Notes: generated from the sequence alone by a model not told the origin. Positions 1 through 8,568 are shown, numbered from the stretch's first letter. The stretch: DNA of 64,000 bases from Paenibacillus tundrae (GCF_030812775.1 NZ_JAUSTI010000002.1:248001-312000); one strand, 5' to 3'. Numbers and translations are program-made.

Positions 1-361
1 TCTCAAAGCCAAGTTGAGGATAATATTCCATCGCCGTAGGTGCAGAGAGCAACAATAATGCTACCTCTTCGCCTAGATGGCTACGTACACGTTCGATAAG
101 CTGTTTTCCAATACCATTTCTCTGATACTCCTTACTCACCGCTAGATCTGATAAATAACAACAATACGCAAAATCCGTAATTGCTCTTGCAAGTCCAATT
201 AACTTGTCATCATGCCAAGCAGAAACCGTAAGCGTTGCATTCTCAATCATTCGTTGAATTCGATCTCGATCCTCTACAGGACGTTTAATTCCGGAGCTTC
301 TAAATACGTTCTGAACATCCTCTGGCTTAAGATTGGCATTCATTTTATACACAATGTCCAT
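1..361 (-). CDS. GNAT family N-acetyltransferase (C-terminus cut by window edge)
   Basis: The reading frame starts at an ATG at 361 and runs off the left edge after 120 codons. The translation begins MDIVYKMNANL and contains the acetyl-CoA binding motif A of GNAT enzymes (YQRNGIGKQLIERV, about residues 88-101), followed by a beta strand ending near APTAMEYYPQLGFE, the usual C-terminal GNAT signature. It would transfer an acetyl group from acetyl-CoA to an unknown amine. The substrate cannot be told from the sequence. It is probably nearly complete, since GNAT proteins are usually 140-160 residues. Confidence 0.85.
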   Translation of the reverse strand, partial: MDIVYKMNANLKPEDVQNVFRSSGIKRPVEDRDRIQRMIENATLTVSAWHDDKLIGLARAITDFAYCCYLSDLAVSKEYQRNGIGKQLIERVRSHLGEEVALLLLSAPTAMEYYPQLGFE

Positions 362-475
362 TGATGCACCCCACAATTTATTTTAATGTACAACGAACAT
401 ATTAGAATATTGGTAGGGTGTGAAGATCCAATCTGCATGAAATGGACTAGTCCAATCTGATTCGTCTGTACAATA

Positions 476-1417
476 TTATGATCCAAACGCTTCTAACAAA
501 CGAGTAACTTCATCGGCAGTAATCGGGATTACTCCGCCATGTCGCTTATGGGTCTTACCTAGGTCATACGCATCCTTATCCACCACCCGGAAATCTCCAC
601 TGTCGAGATCTGAGGTTAATAAAGGAAGATAACCATCACCCTTAGCAAATTGATCCACGATCAAACACCATTCATTACGGTCATTCATCTTATAAATCTG
701 AGGACCTTCTACGCCAGGAATCGCCTCCAAAATAGGAGCAGATAGCGGAACGAACGCATCCTTATCCAAGGAAGAACCCTTCTCTACCCGAATATTTTTC
801 GTCGTTTCATCTTTCGTATAACGGTAGTAGCTCCCATTGTGCGCGATAATGGTTGTGTCGATAATGTGGTTCTCTCGCTCAATATATAACTCCGTCGGAG
901 TAAAGCTTCGGAAGTCCTTGGTTCGTGAACTATAGATTTTCTGTTTACGTTCGGTTTCAGAAGAGTCAGAAGCTCCTCTTCTCGTTGCCGACGCCCAGAA
1001 TACTAGAAATTCATCTGTCGCCTCGTCATAGATAGCTTCAGGTGCCCATACACAGCCCGCGTCGGATACACCAACGGTAACTGCGCGAGGCGATGACCAA
1101 TGCACTAAATCCTCAGATTCCCATACAATAATGTCTTTGCTTCCTTCATTTACTGCTGCATCCCAGCCTTTACCGCTTGCAATCCGAAGATCGGTAGCAA
1201 TCAGATAAAAACGGTTATCCTTAGGAGAGCGAATGATAAATGGATCCCGAACTCCTTTCTCCCCAATCGCTGATCGCAAAACCGGTAAATCTTGATTCAA
1301 ATCTTGCCAATGCAGCCCATCCTCACTGTACGAGAAGTAGACCTGTTCACCATCCGCACTTTCTCCAATAAAATGAACTAGAAGATAACCCGTATAAGGT
1401 ACATGTTGTCCTGTCAC
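476..1417 (-). CDS. Intracellular glycoside hydrolase family 43-like protein
   Basis: This 313-residue protein has the look of a five-bladed GH43 propeller: repeated strand motifs such as YFSYSEDGLHW, VRDPFIIRS, VWESEDLVHW and CVWAPEAIYD. The carboxylates in VRDPF and APEA are candidate catalytic or structural residues by analogy with GH43; this assignment is inferred. It ends with a HGGVIPIT motif common in this GH43 group. There is no signal peptide, so it should act on imported arabino- or xylo-oligosaccharides in the cytoplasm. The start is a GTG at 1417 preceded by AAGGAG nine bases upstream. It stands alone on the minus strand between the GNAT gene and the SAHH-like gene. The exact substrate is unknown. 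Confidence 0.8.
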   Translation of the reverse strand: MTGQHVPYTGYLLVHFIGESADGEQVYFSYSEDGLHWQDLNQDLPVLRSAIGEKGVRDPFIIRSPKDNRFYLIATDLRIASGKGWDAAVNEGSKDIIVWESEDLVHWSSPRAVTVGVSDAGCVWAPEAIYDEATDEFLVFWASATRRGASDSSETERKQKIYSSRTKDFRSFTPTELYIERENHIIDTTIIAHNGSYYRYTKDETTKNIRVEKGSSLDKDAFVPLSAPILEAIPGVEGPQIYKMNDRNEWCLIVDQFAKGDGYLPLLTSDLDSGDFRVVDKDAYDLGKTHKRHGGVIPITADEVTRLLEAFGS

Positions 1418-1625
1418 AATGTAACACTCCTTCTAAGATCTAATAGAGGTACGTAGTCTCGTTGTGCTTAAATGTCCTATCAGTTGCCAGGCTTCAACTT
1501 GTAAAAGTGAGCTTTGGAACAACTGTTAGTAAGGACTATATACATATTAAATGATTAGGGAGGGTTAAATAAATAGTTTTAATCCATGATCAGCTTGTTT
1601 AGAGCGAATCATTATCACGATACCT

Positions 1626-2804
1626 CTATTGAAGCAGGTTCACGAACCTCTTACTAATCGTATAATTGATATCTTCGGGAACGGGTTGCAATCCAGGTTG
1701 AAGGGATTCAACATTCGTCAGGATACGATATGCTGCATGCGAGATTAACCCAAAGCCCATATCCATAATCTCAATAGGGTTGCCATCAGCTCCTGCTAGG
1801 TTAAGCGGGTTAGCCTGATGCAGTAAATAGATGCTTTTCTCAGCATACGTTATTCGTTCAATACCGTCTTTGACGACTTCAACAGACTTCGAAGCCTTCT
1901 TCAATTCGCCCACATTGATTTCAAACCCATAATGCCCTGAGTTAGCAAGAATAACTTTTTCTTTGAACAACGAAATATGCTGCTCGTTAATCACATTAAA
2001 GGTTCCCGTGACTGTGACAATTACATCGGCTTCAGGGATCAATTCCTGCAATTCGCCCACCAGATGTCCGTCTGTTTTGGCATTCAACAATTGAATCGGA
2101 TTAACATCATAAACGAGTGTAGTAGCTCCCAATCCACGGAATTTCTTGGCTACACCGCTTCCACAATAACCATATCCAATAACGAGTACTTTTTTGCCGC
2201 CAACGAGAAGACTCGTCGTTCGCATGAAGCCATCGACAACAGATTGTCCAACCCCTAACGCATTTTCGAAAATTTGCTTCAAGGGCGAATCATCAATCAC
2301 GATGACAGGATATTCAGGTTGGACACCTTTTTTCTCGATTAACAGCTTGCCTGTGCGCGTCTCTTCATTGGCACCAATCGGGTTCCATCCCGGCTGTAAT
2401 TCATGATGAGCAAGAATCAGACTTGCACCATTATCCAAGAAGAGATCAATCTGGTTAGCCAACACCATCTCAAGATAACGTTTGTGGTCGTCATATTGGT
2501 CTGCTTCTTTGGCAAAAACCGTCACATTGGGTAAAGAGGCCAGGTATGCTGCTGTATCTTTTTTAGTTGTACCCAGGCAACCGACCAGGTAGATATGTGT
2601 GGCTCCACCAGCGAGAAGTCCTTCAATCCAGAATCCCGTTTTGGGCTCTATATGCATACTGATCGCAATGGTTTTACCTTGGAGCACCTGCTCCTCATGG
2701 AACCAATGATTAAGTTCTGCCACAATTGGCATCCTCTCTCTAAACCAATGCATCCGAGATGCCCCAGCACCAGCCAAACTTGGATCATCAATAATACTAT
2801 TCAT
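1626..2804 (-). CDS. S-adenosylhomocysteine hydrolase-like NAD-dependent protein, divergent active site
   Basis: The 392 residues align without large gaps to adenosylhomocysteinase over the NAD-binding and catalytic domains: His51 (SMHIEPKT), Asp124 (LDNGASL), Glu148 (NEETRTG), Lys176 (SPLKQIFEN) and a Rossmann loop at 208-217 (VIGYGYCGSG). Several signature residues differ. The Asp two turns after the catalytic Lys is Glu180, the GHP motif that contacts adenine reads GNP, and the C-terminal Lys/Tyr-Arg-Tyr tail that binds NAD of the partner subunit is absent (the protein ends ISKRFVNLLQ, about 40 residues short). Classical activity (hydrolysis of S-adenosylhomocysteine to adenosine and homocysteine) is therefore doubtful. 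ATG start at 2804 follows GGGGG. It is divergent from a Crp/Fnr regulator with a shared operator-like repeat. Confidence 0.75.
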   Translation of the reverse strand: MNSIIDDPSLAGAGASRMHWFRERMPIVAELNHWFHEEQVLQGKTIAISMHIEPKTGFWIEGLLAGGATHIYLVGCLGTTKKDTAAYLASLPNVTVFAKEADQYDDHKRYLEMVLANQIDLFLDNGASLILAHHELQPGWNPIGANEETRTGKLLIEKKGVQPEYPVIVIDDSPLKQIFENALGVGQSVVDGFMRTTSLLVGGKKVLVIGYGYCGSGVAKKFRGLGATTLVYDVNPIQLLNAKTDGHLVGELQELIPEADVIVTVTGTFNVINEQHISLFKEKVILANSGHYGFEINVGELKKASKSVEVVKDGIERITYAEKSIYLLHQANPLNLAGADGNPIEIMDMGFGLISHAAYRILTNVESLQPGLQPVPEDINYTISKRFVNLLQ

Positions 2805-2820
2805 AACGAACCCCCTAGTT

Positions 2821-2842
2821 AATTACATGTTGTGTTGTAATT
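2821..2842. promoter_or_regulatory. Inverted repeat, probable operator between SAHH-like and Crp/Fnr genes
   Basis: Perfect 7-bp arms AATTACA and TGTAATT are separated by 8 bp. The size and symmetry fit a Crp/Fnr-type site. It lies 17 bp upstream of the SAHH-like start codon and overlaps the -35 region of the regulator's own predicted promoter, which suggests that the regulator controls both genes. Binding is inferred. Confidence 0.5.
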
Positions 2843-2857
2843 CGAGGTAAGTATAAT
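2830..2857 (+). promoter_or_regulatory. Predicted sigma-A promoter of the Crp/Fnr regulator
   Basis: TTGTGT (2830-2835) and a perfect TATAAT (2852-2857) are separated by 16 bp, 88 bp upstream of the ATG at 2946. Confidence 0.5.
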
Positions 2858-2945
2858 ATGATAAAAGGTCAAACAATAAGGACAAAAGTCCGCTTTTATG
2901 GCGGCTCTTTTTCTAAATCGTTGTGCAAAAGGAGATTTAAGTTCT

Positions 2946-3617
2946 ATGCCTACTAAGGTTAATCCGGATATCTTGGCCGCCATTATGAAAGCAAACCTAC
3001 ACCATATCATTACAGATGAAGTTATAGCTAATTTGCAAGTGAGAACATACGCAAAAAACGAGACGGTTGTCGTCTCGGGTGATGAGCTAGCATTTTTCTA
3101 TATTATTATTGAAGGCAGAGTGGCGATTCATAACTATTCCGAGCAGGGAAATGTCGCTGTTGTGGATTATGTAGAGCAAAACGGAGTATTAGGTGACATG
3201 GAATTCTTCAATCATTGCAATTATCTTCACACGGCTGTGGCTGTTGTACCAACAACCATATTACTCATTCCACTAGAGGTGGTACACTCTCATCTAACAA
3301 CATCAGTCCCGTTTCTCATGCGCATGTGTTCGATCCTCACAGAGAAATTGATGAAGTCTTCAGTGAAAAATGCAAGATCACTGCTGTATCCAGCCAAAAA
3401 TAAACTGTGCAAAACCATTGTACAAACCTCAGAAAAATTCGAATCGGCAACGATTCCTTTTGTTATGAAGGACATGTCCAGCATAATGGGAATCTCCGAC
3501 CGTCATATCAGAAGATTGCTCAGTGATCTAGTGGAAGAGAAGATTATCCTGAGACAGAACAAAACGATTCAGATTTTGGACATGAAGCAATTACAGCGAT
3601 ATTCCACCGATTTTTAA
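2946..3617 (+). CDS. Crp/Fnr-family transcription regulator (YeiL-like)
   Basis: A cyclic-nucleotide-binding-type beta roll (about residues 25-115, with YIIIEGRVAIHNY and GVLGDMEFF) is followed by a helical dimer segment and a C-terminal winged helix with the recognition helix ISDRHIRRLLSDL (about 181-193). The effector is unknown, and no cysteine cluster typical of Fnr is seen. I place the start at ATG 2946, which has AAAGGAG ten bases upstream; a longer frame from 2898 is open but lacks such a site. It is transcribed away from the SAHH-like gene, with an inverted repeat between them. Confidence 0.85.
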   Translation: MPTKVNPDILAAIMKANLHHIITDEVIANLQVRTYAKNETVVVSGDELAFFYIIIEGRVAIHNYSEQGNVAVVDYVEQNGVLGDMEFFNHCNYLHTAVAVVPTTILLIPLEVVHSHLTTSVPFLMRMCSILTEKLMKSSVKNARSLLYPAKNKLCKTIVQTSEKFESATIPFVMKDMSSIMGISDRHIRRLLSDLVEEKIILRQNKTIQILDMKQLQRYSTDF

Positions 3618-3641
3618 AAGATTCCTCAACTACAAGTCTTC

Positions 3642-4067
3642 TTACGAGGTAGATACTCTGTAGATAATAATATCCAATCCAGTGTCTGTGGCTTTTCCCT
3701 CACCAACGAGAATATCGCTATTCAGAAAGGATAATGCTGTACTATTTGTAATGATTGTAGGTGAAGTGCGAAACAATGAAGATTTCAACTTTTTGTTGAT
3801 ATTCCCGTTATTCTCGATATAAATTTCACAGCTTTGTCCAGTAAAATCCTCACCTTGGAGCATGTATCTTGCCGACAGACTGTGTCGATCTCCGCCCTTC
3901 CCAATGACCTGTGTATCCACGCCACCATTAAGCACGATGCCTTCAAAATATTTTCCCGTTACATCTCCTGTGAACGTAATCATAACGACAGAATCATCCT
4001 CAGTATTGCGTAATTCGAACGTTTCTAAGATCTTCACATGAACCGTAAACACTTTTTCTAATTCCAT
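3642..4067 (-). CDS. DUF3237 family protein
   Basis: The 141 residues form a beta-rich single-domain protein matching the DUF3237 (UPF0311) pattern, with conserved GxxxxxGIVLNGGVDTQ and ARYMLQGEDF-type segments. No function is established for the family. No signal peptide or membrane segment is seen. ATG at 4067 is preceded by GAGGGGTG. It is convergent with the Crp/Fnr gene and followed by no obvious terminator. Confidence 0.8.
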   Translation of the reverse strand: MELEKVFTVHVKILETFELRNTEDDSVVMITFTGDVTGKYFEGIVLNGGVDTQVIGKGGDRHSLSARYMLQGEDFTGQSCEIYIENNGNINKKLKSSLFRTSPTIITNSTALSFLNSDILVGEGKATDTGLDIIIYRVSTS

Positions 4068-4122
4068 AGTTTCACCCCTCTACTGCATCCTATCATACCC
4101 TTTGCGGCAAAATAAAGGAAAG

Positions 4123-4149
4123 AGAAGCCGCTATCTAGTAGCGGCTTCT
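4123..4149. terminator. Bidirectional hairpin terminator after the SDR gene
   Basis: Perfect 11-bp stem AGAAGCCGCTA / TAGCGGCTTCT with a 5-base loop, lying just downstream of the SDR stop codon on the minus strand. It has only a short T run. Confidence 0.6.
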
Positions 4150-4171
4150 TACACTCTATAGTGGTTGGCTA

Positions 4172-4930
4172 TTAATCCATATGAGATCCGCCATTAATAT
4201 CAATTTCCTCGCCAGTAATGTAGGAGGCTTCACTAGATGCTAAGAAAGCAATGGCTGAAGCAATCTCTTCCGTTTCACCCGGGCGTCCCATTGGAATGCC
4301 TGCAATTACGCCATCCGCAGTTTGCTGGTCTAGAGATTTCCAGATGTCTGTGTTCACTAGGCCTGGTGCGATACAGTTAACCGTAATGCCATCTGTCGCA
4401 ACTTCTCGTGCGAGGTTTTTGGAGAAACCAAGTACAGCTGCCTTGGATGCAGAATAGTGCGCTCCGCCAAAGACACCGCCGCCCCGTTTAGCAGATACAG
4501 ACGATAGGCTAATGATTCGTCCATAATTTTGTTTCTTCATTGGTTCAAGCACGGCTTGAGTGCAGAGAAAGAGTCCGAACATGTTTACGTTGAATACACG
4601 AGTTACGTCTTCTAATGTCATTTCTGCTACCGTTGCCTTCTGGGATATGCCTGCATTATTCACCAAAATATCAATTCTTCCGTACGCTTGAAGTACCTTC
4701 TCTACCATGGCCTGGTTTGAATCTTGACTGGTAACGTTAAGCTCAACCCCGATTGCTTCCCCGCCTTCTGCACGAATAGCATCAACCGTCTCTTGAATTC
4801 CTTCTTGGTTGATATCAGCAATAACGAGCTTTGCCCCCTGCTTGGCTAATGTTAGTGCAATCGTACGTCCAATTCCTCGTTTAGATCCACTTCCTGTGAC
4901 AATGGCTACTCTGTTGTTTAATTCAAACAT
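4172..4930 (-). CDS. Short-chain dehydrogenase/reductase (SDR)
   Basis: Classical SDR of 252 residues: nucleotide-binding TGxxxGIG (TGSGSKRGIG near residue 13), NNAG motif, catalytic Ser and the YxxxK pair in HYSASKAA (about residue 160). It oxidises or reduces a hydroxyl/keto group with NAD(P). It is last in a minus-strand group with the two transketolase subunits, so it probably makes or uses the ketose substrate of the transketolase. I use ATG 4930, eight bases after AAGGAG; a GTG at 4939 overlaps that site and is less likely. Confidence 0.88.
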   Translation of the reverse strand: MFELNNRVAIVTGSGSKRGIGRTIALTLAKQGAKLVIADINQEGIQETVDAIRAEGGEAIGVELNVTSQDSNQAMVEKVLQAYGRIDILVNNAGISQKATVAEMTLEDVTRVFNVNMFGLFLCTQAVLEPMKKQNYGRIISLSSVSAKRGGGVFGGAHYSASKAAVLGFSKNLAREVATDGITVNCIAPGLVNTDIWKSLDQQTADGVIAGIPMGRPGETEEIASAIAFLASSEASYITGEEIDINGGSHMD

Positions 4931-5013
4931 GTTATACACTCCTTCAGATGGGTTGATGGGTTGATTGCGATTTGTTAAGCAAAACTCTTTCTCAGTGCTT
5001 TCGGATTAAGAAG

Positions 5014-5964
5014 TTACTTTAATAGGGAATGTGCAGTCGCTACGATGTTATCTATCGTGATTCCGTTCATTTCTAGCAATTTTTCGTATGGAGCAGATTC
5101 TCCGAATTTGTCCTGAACACCAATTCTGCGGACGACAGCTCCGCCTTCCTCGGCTACAACTTCACTTACTGCACTGCCAAGACCATTCAGAATGTTATGA
5201 TCCTCTACAGTGATGATCCGCCCTGTACTTAAGCAGTCCACAACAGCATCACGGTCTAGAGGTTTAATCGTATGGAAATCTAGTAATTTAACGGATACAC
5301 CCTCATTCTCCAACAATTCCGATGCTTTCAAGGCAAGGTGTAAAGTATCTCCATTGGCGATGATGGCAATATCTTTGCCGTCCTTCAGCTTTTTGGCTTT
5401 GCCGATCTCGAACTCTTCATCTTCTCCATATATGACAGGAACTGTATCACGGGTGAACCGAAGATATACTGGGCCATAATGTTCAGCAGCCTTAGCAACC
5501 AGCTTGCGCGTGGAATGATAGTCAGCAGCCATAATAACCGTCATATTGGGAACTGTGCGCAGTACACCCATATCTTCAATGGCCTGATGGCTTCCGCCGT
5601 CATTAGCTGGGGTAAGTCCACCATGGGAGCAAGCAATTTTAACATTTAAGTGAGGATAGCAAACTTCCTGACGAATCTGTTCAAGCATGCGTAGCGAACC
5701 AAAAACCGCATAGGTGCTGATAAAAGGTATTTTTCCCGTTGTTGCTAGTCCTGCGGCAAGTCCTGCGGCGTTCTGTTCGGCAATACCCACGTTGATATGC
5801 TGGTTCGGAAGCTGATTCGCAAACTCAGTTGTTTTACATGACTTACCGATATCAATATCAACGACATAGATGTTTTTATTTATTTTGCCAAGCTCTACAA
5901 TTTCGTGTCCAAAACCTTCACGCGTCGCAATTTTTTTCTCCGTTACGTTATAAGTGCTCATCAT
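5014..5964 (-). CDS. Transketolase, C-terminal subunit
   Basis: This 316-residue protein carries the pyrimidine-binding domain (with the conserved Glu in VGIAEQNAAG, about residue 84, that activates thiamine pyrophosphate) and the C-terminal domain. Together with the upstream gene it makes a split transketolase that moves a two-carbon ketol unit from a ketose to an aldose. Its start overlaps the stop of the N-terminal subunit gene, which points to coupled translation. It sits with an SDR and an MFS carrier rather than pentose-phosphate genes, so it is probably a substrate-specific catabolic enzyme. Confidence 0.9.
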   Translation of the reverse strand: MMSTYNVTEKKIATREGFGHEIVELGKINKNIYVVDIDIGKSCKTTEFANQLPNQHINVGIAEQNAAGLAAGLATTGKIPFISTYAVFGSLRMLEQIRQEVCYPHLNVKIACSHGGLTPANDGGSHQAIEDMGVLRTVPNMTVIMAADYHSTRKLVAKAAEHYGPVYLRFTRDTVPVIYGEDEEFEIGKAKKLKDGKDIAIIANGDTLHLALKASELLENEGVSVKLLDFHTIKPLDRDAVVDCLSTGRIITVEDHNILNGLGSAVSEVVAEEGGAVVRRIGVQDKFGESAPYEKLLEMNGITIDNIVATAHSLLK

Positions 5965-6794
5965 TTCAGACCTCCCGCAATTTCTTCCAAAGCCTGCAGA
6001 TATTCCGCTTCCTTCGGAGCAACCCCGTGCCAGTTACATACATCCTCCATGAATGAAACTCCTCTGCCCTTAACGGTATTGCATACGATGCAGATTGGCT
6101 TCCCGTGTTGAATATTACGAATTTCGTCCAATGTATCTACGATCTGTTGCATGTCATGACCGTCTATTCTTCTGGTATCGAAGCCAAAAGCTTTAAATTT
6201 CAGCTCCAAATCCAAGTTTGGCATAATCTCATCACAAGTCCCGTCAATCTGCAGGTTGTTATCATCCACAAACACAATTAGATTATCGAGTTGATATTTG
6301 TTTGCCGTTTGAGCAGCTTCCCAGATCTGACCTTCCTGGCATTCACCATCTCCTAGCATAGCGAATACTCGGTATGACTTTTCGTCCCTTTTACCTGCAA
6401 TCGCCATGCCTACGGCACAAGAGAGCCCTTGACCGAGTGAACCTGTTGAGATGTCGATTCCCGGACATTTTTTCATATCAGGATGTCCTTGAAATGGAGA
6501 GCCGTACTGTCTTAGCGTGTGCACCTTCTCCATTGGAACGAATCCCCGGTGAAGCAGTGCAGCATACTGAATTGGGCATACATGTCCTTTGGATAATACG
6601 AAGCGATCGCGGTCTTCCCATTTCGGATTAGCTGGATCAATGTTCATTTCCTTGAAATACAATGCCGTAACGATATCAGCTGCAGATAGTGAACCACCTG
6701 GATGACCGGACTGTGCTTCATAGATCATCGTAATCGCTGTTTGTCTCAGTTCGATTGCTTTTTGCTTGAGTTCTTCAACGCTAGGCTTGGTCAT
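5961..6794 (-). CDS. Transketolase, N-terminal subunit
   Basis: The protein (277 residues from ATG 6794) is the pyrophosphate-binding half of a split transketolase. It has HPGGSLSAADI, the GDGE...N thiamine-pyrophosphate/Mg motif (LGDGECQEG near 147, then VDDNN) and the HGxAP-like end. ATG 6794 has GAGGT seven bases upstream; the in-frame GTG at 6803 lies inside that ribosome site. The repeated 30-bp element at 6841-6870 lies 47 bp upstream and is the likely control site. Confidence 0.9.
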   Translation of the reverse strand: MTKPSVEELKQKAIELRQTAITMIYEAQSGHPGGSLSAADIVTALYFKEMNIDPANPKWEDRDRFVLSKGHVCPIQYAALLHRGFVPMEKVHTLRQYGSPFQGHPDMKKCPGIDISTGSLGQGLSCAVGMAIAGKRDEKSYRVFAMLGDGECQEGQIWEAAQTANKYQLDNLIVFVDDNNLQIDGTCDEIMPNLDLELKFKAFGFDTRRIDGHDMQQIVDTLDEIRNIQHGKPICIVCNTVKGRGVSFMEDVCNWHGVAPKEAEYLQALEEIAGGLK

Positions 6795-6840
6795 TATGCT
6801 CACCTCATATGAATTTGATAGTTATTTTTTCTTTGTCGTC

Positions 6841-6870
6841 TTGTAAACTTGTTAACTTGTATCCTAAGTT
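6841..6870. promoter_or_regulatory. 30-bp repeated operator-like element, copy 1 (transketolase promoter)
   Basis: This stretch is 29/30 identical to 8421-8450. From 6840 it reads as an 8-bp period of CTTGTAAA, CTTGTTAA, CTTGTATC, CTAAGTT. It also contains AACTT-N7-AAGTT. It lies just upstream of the split transketolase genes. The neighbouring FadR/GntR-type regulator is the obvious candidate to bind it. Confidence 0.6.
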
Positions 6871-6875
6871 GTTGT

Positions 6876-6915
6876 AAAAAAAACGAGCACTTTGCTCAGA
6901 TTCTCATACTCGTTT
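6876..6915 (-). terminator. Rho-independent terminator after the MFS gene
   Basis: On the minus strand a hairpin (GAGCA-AAG-TGCTC, with an alternative outer pairing ACGAG/CTCGT) is followed by eight T residues, ten bases after the MFS stop codon. It separates the carrier gene from the transketolase transcript. Confidence 0.7.
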
Positions 6916-6924
6916 CAGCTGCGG

Positions 6925-8271
6925 TTACCCTGTTTTACTTGAATTGGGATGATCCAATGGTCTACCCGGACTTACTTTATAACTTTTACCGGATTGTTTG
7001 ACCAGGAACACGATGATAGTCGCACTTATTATCATGCTGATTCCAAGAACTGTCAACCCAAGATTATGGCTGCCTGTCATGTCATTGATAAATCCTACAA
7101 AATACGGGCCGAAGAATCCACCGAGATTACCGATACTATTAATTAATGCAATCGCACCACCTGCGGCTGCTCCCGTCAGGAATGATGGCGGAATCGCCCA
7201 GAACGGAGAGTAAGCTCCAAATGCCCCACACAAACTAATCGTTAGAAGTGCGAATGCTCCCATCAAACTGAAATCTGCAACATATACACTTGCAATCATA
7301 GCAATTGCACTAATCGTCAAACAACCAGCCACATGGAATTTACGTTCGTTATGTTTATCTGAACTTTTGCCGACAAGATACATCACAATCATTGCACAGA
7401 GATACATGAATCCAAGCAACCAGCCAATACTCTGTAAGGACCAGCCTGTTGACTCAGTCAAACCTCTCGATATGGTTGGCAGGAACATATTGATTCCGTA
7501 ATAACCAAACATCCAGAAGAAATATCCCAGTGCCAAAATAAGGACGTCCTTATCTCGTAATACTTCAAGGAACGTAGGCTTTTTAACTTTTTGTTTCTCC
7601 AGTGCCTCTTTACGAGTTACATCCAGTAGCCAGGTCTTTTCTGCACCTGTTAACCACTTGGCATCTTCGATGCGATCCGTTAAGTAGAAGTAACAGATAA
7701 TGCCGAGAATCACTGCTGGAATCGCTTCCAAAATAAATAGCCATTGCCAACCCGATAAACCGAACCATTCAATTTGCAGCAGGAAGGTTGATAACGGTGA
7801 ACCAATAGCATTGGCTGCTGGAATCGCAATCATAAATCCAGCAATCGCTTTTGCGTGATGCTTGGATTGGTAGAATCCACTTAGATAATGCACCATGCAA
7901 GGGTAAAAACTAGCCTCAGCCACACCGAGTAAGAAGCGAACGATGTAGAATTGGATTGGCGTTTGAATAAATGCCATTATGACAGCGATGATCCCCCAGG
8001 AAACCATGATGCGGCTAATCCACCGTCTTGCACCTATCTTGGACATCATTGCACTGCCGGGTACCTCAAGCAGGAAGTAACCTAAGAAGAAAATCCCTGC
8101 CCCAAACCCATACACGGCCTCGGAGAATCCGAGGTCTTCATTCATTCGTAATGCCGCAAATCCGATATTTACGCGATCCAGTATTGAAATGGCAAAACAC
8201 AAAAACAAAAATGGGATCAAACGTAATGTTACTTTGCGGACAGTCGATTTCTCCAATTGCTGCAGATCCAT
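6925..8271 (-). CDS. MFS transporter, anion:cation symporter type
   Basis: A 448-residue, 12-helix permease. The N-terminal half has the DRVNIGFA motif and the R-[ILV]-x-LGVAEASFYP segment characteristic of the ACS family that carries hexuronates, tartrate, phthalate and similar organic acids. The start is ATG 8271 with GGGAGG seven bases upstream; a longer TTG frame to 8298 is less likely. Its promoter region holds the second copy of the 30-bp element and a cre-like site. It most likely imports the substrate handled by the SDR and transketolase. Confidence 0.88.
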   Translation of the reverse strand: MDLQQLEKSTVRKVTLRLIPFLFLCFAISILDRVNIGFAALRMNEDLGFSEAVYGFGAGIFFLGYFLLEVPGSAMMSKIGARRWISRIMVSWGIIAVIMAFIQTPIQFYIVRFLLGVAEASFYPCMVHYLSGFYQSKHHAKAIAGFMIAIPAANAIGSPLSTFLLQIEWFGLSGWQWLFILEAIPAVILGIICYFYLTDRIEDAKWLTGAEKTWLLDVTRKEALEKQKVKKPTFLEVLRDKDVLILALGYFFWMFGYYGINMFLPTISRGLTESTGWSLQSIGWLLGFMYLCAMIVMYLVGKSSDKHNERKFHVAGCLTISAIAMIASVYVADFSLMGAFALLTISLCGAFGAYSPFWAIPPSFLTGAAAGGAIALINSIGNLGGFFGPYFVGFINDMTGSHNLGLTVLGISMIISATIIVFLVKQSGKSYKVSPGRPLDHPNSSKTG

Positions 8272-8309
8272 ATGAAATCCTCCCATGAAATAATTCAACC
8301 CGTTGTTAT

Positions 8310-8323
8310 GTTAAACGCTTACA
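8310..8323 (-). promoter_or_regulatory. cre-like site upstream of MFS gene
   Basis: On the minus strand TGTAAGCGTTTAAC matches 12 of 14 positions of the CcpA consensus TGWAANCGNTNWCA. It lies about 40 bp upstream of the start codon, where a bound CcpA would block transcription. Prediction only. Confidence 0.35.
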
Positions 8324-8420
8324 ATTTCAGTTTCAAAAAAATAATGTCCTACATTATCAACATAACTCACTGAAATGAAGCGTTTCCAAATACTTGTGAT
8401 GATATGCACCTCCTGTTAAT

Positions 8421-8450
8421 TTGTAATCTTGTTAACTTGTATCCTAAGTT
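8421..8450. promoter_or_regulatory. 30-bp repeated operator-like element, copy 2 (MFS promoter)
   Basis: Differs from 6841-6870 at one base (T for A at the seventh position). It lies 150 bp upstream of the MFS start and 121 bp from the end of the regulator gene. Confidence 0.6.
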
Positions 8451-8530
8451 TTGCTGTTATGAATATAACAAGTTACTTTTTAATTGTCAATAACTTATTC
8501 TTTCAATTTTTGATTGATTAAAAACAACAA

Positions 8531-8566
8531 ATAATCCCTATGCTAGATGCGATGCATAGGGATTAT
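8531..8566 (-). terminator. Hairpin terminator directly after the FadR-type regulator gene
   Basis: Arms ATAATCCCTATGC and GCATAGGGATTAT pair over 13 bp with a 10-base loop, two bases after the stop codon of the regulator gene, followed by a short T-rich stretch. Confidence 0.65.
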
Positions 8567-8568
8567 CA

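Noticed and set aside
443-454. Palindrome TGGACTAGTCCA with flanking repeated CCAATCTG
   Set aside because: It lies between the GH43 3-prime end and the GNAT start without clear link to a promoter or T run; may be chance.
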